Of a stretch of 47,414 nucleotides of DNA, positions 45,415 through 47,414 are shown piece by piece (position 1 is the first letter of the stretch; the number at the start of each line of letters is the position of its first letter). Where the stretch lies: assembly GCA_029238175.1 (NCBI GenBank), contig JAQWGO010000036.1:1-47414 (forward strand), in the 5' to 3' direction. Below the pieces are notes generated by a model. That model was not told where the DNA came from. It did not search any database and was given only the letters and a program-made list of their open reading frames with translations. This stretch comes from Henriciella sp. (GTDB taxonomy: Bacteria; Pseudomonadota; Alphaproteobacteria; Caulobacterales; Hyphomonadaceae). A program made the translations under genes and the position numbers.

Positions 45415-45551
45415 CACAAGCCGCTTGAGCCGTAAGTTCTCTTCGTCGAGCTGTTTGAGCCGTTTCATCTCTGACGGCATCAAGCCACCGTACTTCTTAC
45501 ATCAATTGTTAAATGTCGCCTCGGCAATACCCGCTTTGCGCGCAATAGGAG
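45408..45551 (-). mobile_element. Diverged remnant of an IS3-family orfA
   Basis: This 144-bp segment matches 37893-38045 of the intact IS with about ten substitutions and one deletion of about nine bases. By eye the identity is near 90 percent. It covers only the 5' half of orfA; both IS ends are lost. Orientation is the same as in the intact copy. The left boundary falls within the idi stop codon. Confidence 0.88.
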
Positions 45552-45700
45552 ACATTAAAGATTTGAATATTCACATCTGAATTGACTGCGGGCTAATCAT
45601 ATTTGCTTTGGCTAAGGTTCTTGAAATACACACACCTTATGCAAGACCCTGCTCGCGCACTATACAATGGCATCGCAATTTCTGGAGCAGTTCATGCGCC

Positions 45701-46447
45701 CTAATTCGCGAGCGCTGTTTTAAGGAACCGTTCGCGATTAGCCGAAGACTTTTGGCGGGCTTCTTCTATTGCTTGGAGCTCGGACGCATCAAGTAATGCT
45801 TCGATTAGTCTAGAGAAATGTTGTCTCATCGCAGAGCGTGCCAAATCGGGGTTGCGGCTGCGTAAACCATCTAAAATTTCAGTATGTTCATCAACGCGGT
45901 GCTGGGAATCTTTAACACACACTGCCGAATAGACTTTGCGTACATCATCAACCTCCGTGCGCATGCGCCAAAGATTTTCCATCATGAACACGTTTGCGGC
46001 ATTTCCAGTTGCCTTTGCGATGAGCATATGAAAGTCGCGGTCAGCATCATCGCCATCTGGTGAATCATGAGACGCGCGGCCCATGCGAGCTATCGTCTCT
46101 TCAAGCCTCCGGATCTGCTCATCGGTTATGAGCGTCGCCGCAAGTGCCGCAGATTCAGACTCAAAGAGAAGTCTTGTTTGTGTGAGTTCAAAGGCGGACA
46201 CTGATGGCATTGCAGCCCCAACACCTGCTTTTGGCTCACGAACGTAAACACCGGACCCAACTTTAATCTCGACGCGGCCAACGGCTTCCAGAGATATCTC
46301 TGCCTCACGAATAACAACACGGCTAACTTCAAACCGCTGAGCAAGTTCCCGCTCTCCCGGAAGGCGTGTCCCCGGAGGGTAAGCGCCTGAATCAATCATC
46401 TCCAGAATGCGGTCGGCAACTTTCTGATATAGTCTTTTTTCAGCCAT
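45701..46447 (-). CDS. GntR-family (FadR subfamily, FCD-domain) transcriptional regulator
   Basis: 248 residues. A winged-helix N-terminus with YPPGTRLPGERELAQRFEVS and a VSRVVIREAEISLEAVG recognition part is classic GntR; the C-terminal FCD domain has the likely metal ligands DRDFH and the later H...H of QHFSRL. It is probably a ligand-controlled repressor of a catabolic regulon such as hexuronate or sugar-acid uptake, guessed from family resemblance and from the TonB-receptor remnants next to it. No intact target operon is left in view. Confidence 0.9.
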   Translation of the reverse strand: MAEKRLYQKVADRILEMIDSGAYPPGTRLPGERELAQRFEVSRVVIREAEISLEAVGRVEIKVGSGVYVREPKAGVGAAMPSVSAFELTQTRLLFESESAALAATLITDEQIRRLEETIARMGRASHDSPDGDDADRDFHMLIAKATGNAANVFMMENLWRMRTEVDDVRKVYSAVCVKDSQHRVDEHTEILDGLRSRNPDLARSAMRQHFSRLIEALLDASELQAIEEARQKSSANRERFLKTALAN

Positions 46448-46507
46448 GTTGGTTTAGCCTGTTCTCTAAGAAAAATCAGCTTACCCCACAACTATTACCA
46501 AATTGTC

Positions 46508-46687
46508 CTACCAATTCAAGCAATGATTATGGGATATTGCTGGCCGATCCCGTGAGAGCTTAGCATTAACACCGTAAGTGACGCGTGGGCCGTAATAGCT
46601 CACTTCACCCAAGTTATCGTTGGTGTGGAAGTACCGCTCATTCGGCGCATCAAACAGGTTGATGCCTTTCAAGTGCCAGTCTGACAT
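46508..46687 (-). pseudogene. C-terminal remnant of a TonB-dependent receptor
   Basis: A 59-residue frame reads DWHLKGINLFDAPNERYFHT then NDNLGEVSYYGPRVTYGVN, the last beta-strands of a TonB receptor ('NLFD..ERYFHTNDN'). No barrel, plug or leader is present upstream, and beyond GVNAKLS the frame runs past the natural end with non-family residues. Clearly a fragment. Confidence 0.7.
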
Positions 46688-46884
46688 TTACAACATCCAT
46701 CGTTGTCTACTTGGTCTTCCGCGCTTGGAGCTTCTTGAGTATATGCAATGCTGGCAAGAGGCAGAGCCACATCGCCTATTAGAATAACTCTAAAATGTTG
46801 CTCGCTGGCTCTCTGATTTCTCTATTTTGGCCAACTACAGAGTGTATCAATGGGGGTGCTCGATAGCGTTAAAAAAATCAAGAA

Positions 46885-46911
46885 AAGGCTGCCGAAATAT
46901 TCGGCAGCCTT
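46885..46911 (-). terminator. Terminator of the second TonB-receptor remnant
   Basis: A perfect 12-bp stem, AAGGCTGCCGAA/TTCGGCAGCCTT with a 3-base loop, followed on the minus strand by TTTTCTTGATTTTTT, seven bases after the stop at 46918. Confidence 0.85.
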
Positions 46912-46917
46912 ATCTAA

Positions 46918-47316
46918 TTAGAAGCTATAGCTACCGCCGAATGTTACGCGGCGATCGGTTAGTCCTTGGAAACATAACAACGCTCCCTCATTCACACTGT
47001 ACTGTTTGACTTCTGACTCAGTGACATTGATCGCTTCAAGGCCAATGCTGAAATTCTCAGTTACATCATAATTGATGCTCGCATTCAGCTGACCTCTTGC
47101 GTCTTGCACGACCGGGAAGCCCCACGGGAAACTTGAAGTACTACCGAAGTCTGTCGAACGATAAGCGTCACGCCATGTGTAACGAGCGCGAGCAGATAGC
47201 CCATACTTTTCGTAGTATAGTGTCGCGTTGTAAGCATTCTTAGACAGGTCGATCAAAGGCTGCTGGAAGGTAACAGTGTTCGTCGTCAGGTATTTTGAGA
47301 CAGAAGGCTGCCTGAC
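46918..47316 (-). pseudogene. C-terminal remnant of another TonB-dependent receptor
   Basis: About 130 residues of a receptor barrel: QQPLIDLSKNAYNATLYYEK, LSARARYTWRDAYRS, FSIGLEAINVTESE and the terminal VTFGGSYSF. The ending F marks the true C-terminus. Upstream the homology fades at about 47290 and a TAA in frame lies at 47317-47319, so the remaining 700-odd residues are missing. It differs in sequence from the 46508-46687 fragment. Confidence 0.75.
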
Positions 47317-47414
47317 TTAGTGAGTGTTTGGCTCATCTGGTTTCAGTTTAAGCAGCAGATTGTGCGTGCTGCAAGCGCCTTAGTTGCATCGTCTTCCTTT
47401 TGATTTTCTCCCTT
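47317..47414. other. Right window edge, unassigned, possible mobile-element end
   Basis: This stretch replaces the expected upstream part of the truncated TonB receptor. No frame continues it. The sharp loss of receptor homology suggests an insertion boundary, but I recognise no terminal repeat. Confidence 0.3.

Noticed and set aside
36955-45551. A classical, still mobile composite transposon
   Set aside because: The right copy is only a 144-bp internal fragment lacking both terminal repeats, and about ten percent diverged, so it cannot be cut by the same transposase. Only an ancestral or recombination role is tenable.
45608-45796. Plus-strand reading frame between the IS remnant and the GntR gene
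   Set aside because: It overlaps the end of the GntR coding region antisense, and its product shows no family features.
1-47414. tRNA, rRNA, CRISPR arrays or an origin of replication
   Set aside because: Intergenic stretches were read for cloverleaf ends, spaced repeats and iterons; none was found. Weak or diverged RNAs could still be missed by eye.

Overview
The window looks like a chromosomal segment from a marine alphaproteobacterium, possibly near the Hyphomonadaceae/Maricaulales; this placement is inferred from gene content and not computed. Support comes from the xseB-ispA-dxs gene order, PAS_5-like and DUF4402-like proteins, large TonB-dependent receptors, a Tat-lipoprotein amidase and moderate GC. 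Genes are tightly packed, and many neighbours share ATGA or TAATG start/stop overlaps.

Layout. (1) Positions 1-9073, all minus strand, form a surface-polysaccharide cluster read rfbB-rfbD-rfbA, an NAD-dependent sugar epimerase, a giant repeat+GT2+GT4 glycosyltransferase, a sulfotransferase, and the start of a Wzm-type ABC export permease. It would make and export a sulfated, rhamnose-containing glycan; rmlC is not in the window. (2) Positions 9273-18736 hold general metabolism: sdaA; an amidase/crotonase/MFS run; a VOC protein and an SDR; and a phhB/lipoprotein/HAD operon with a thioredoxin-like gene upstream. (3) Positions 18791-28504 carry a TonB receptor, a glycine-rich secreted protein, a PAS protein, a DUF938 methyltransferase, an acyl-CoA synthetase, a DUF4402-like surface protein with a damaged 5' end, and a tandem pair of related TPR-like lipoproteins, one of them frameshifted. 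(4) Positions 28593-36287 carry the housekeeping isoprenoid block (xseB-ispA-dxs), a histidine phosphatase, a BioF2-type acyltransferase, a lepB operon and an MBL-fold hydrolase.

(5) Positions 36405-47414 are the accessory part. An RTX gene has been cut by a complete IS3-family element (36955-38187). After 570 bp without a convincing gene comes a complete proteorhodopsin photosystem: proteorhodopsin, a 12-bp hairpin, then crtE-crtI-crtB-crtY-blh-idi with every junction in the crt operon overlapping. The rhodopsin has the DTE proton-pump triad and glutamine at the spectral-tuning position, predicting a blue-absorbing pump. Directly after idi lies a diverged remnant of a related IS, in the same orientation as the intact one; the idi stop codon falls inside the IS-like sequence. 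Beyond it are a FadR-type regulator and two unrelated TonB-receptor 3' remnants, so the right flank is a gene graveyard.

How it works together: dxs and ispA feed IPP/DMAPP/FPP; the cassette's own idi and crtE push carbon to GGPP; CrtB, CrtI and CrtY make beta-carotene; Blh cleaves it to retinal; retinal binds Lys214 of the opsin to give a light-driven proton pump. The IS-bounded cassette suggests lateral acquisition of phototrophy.
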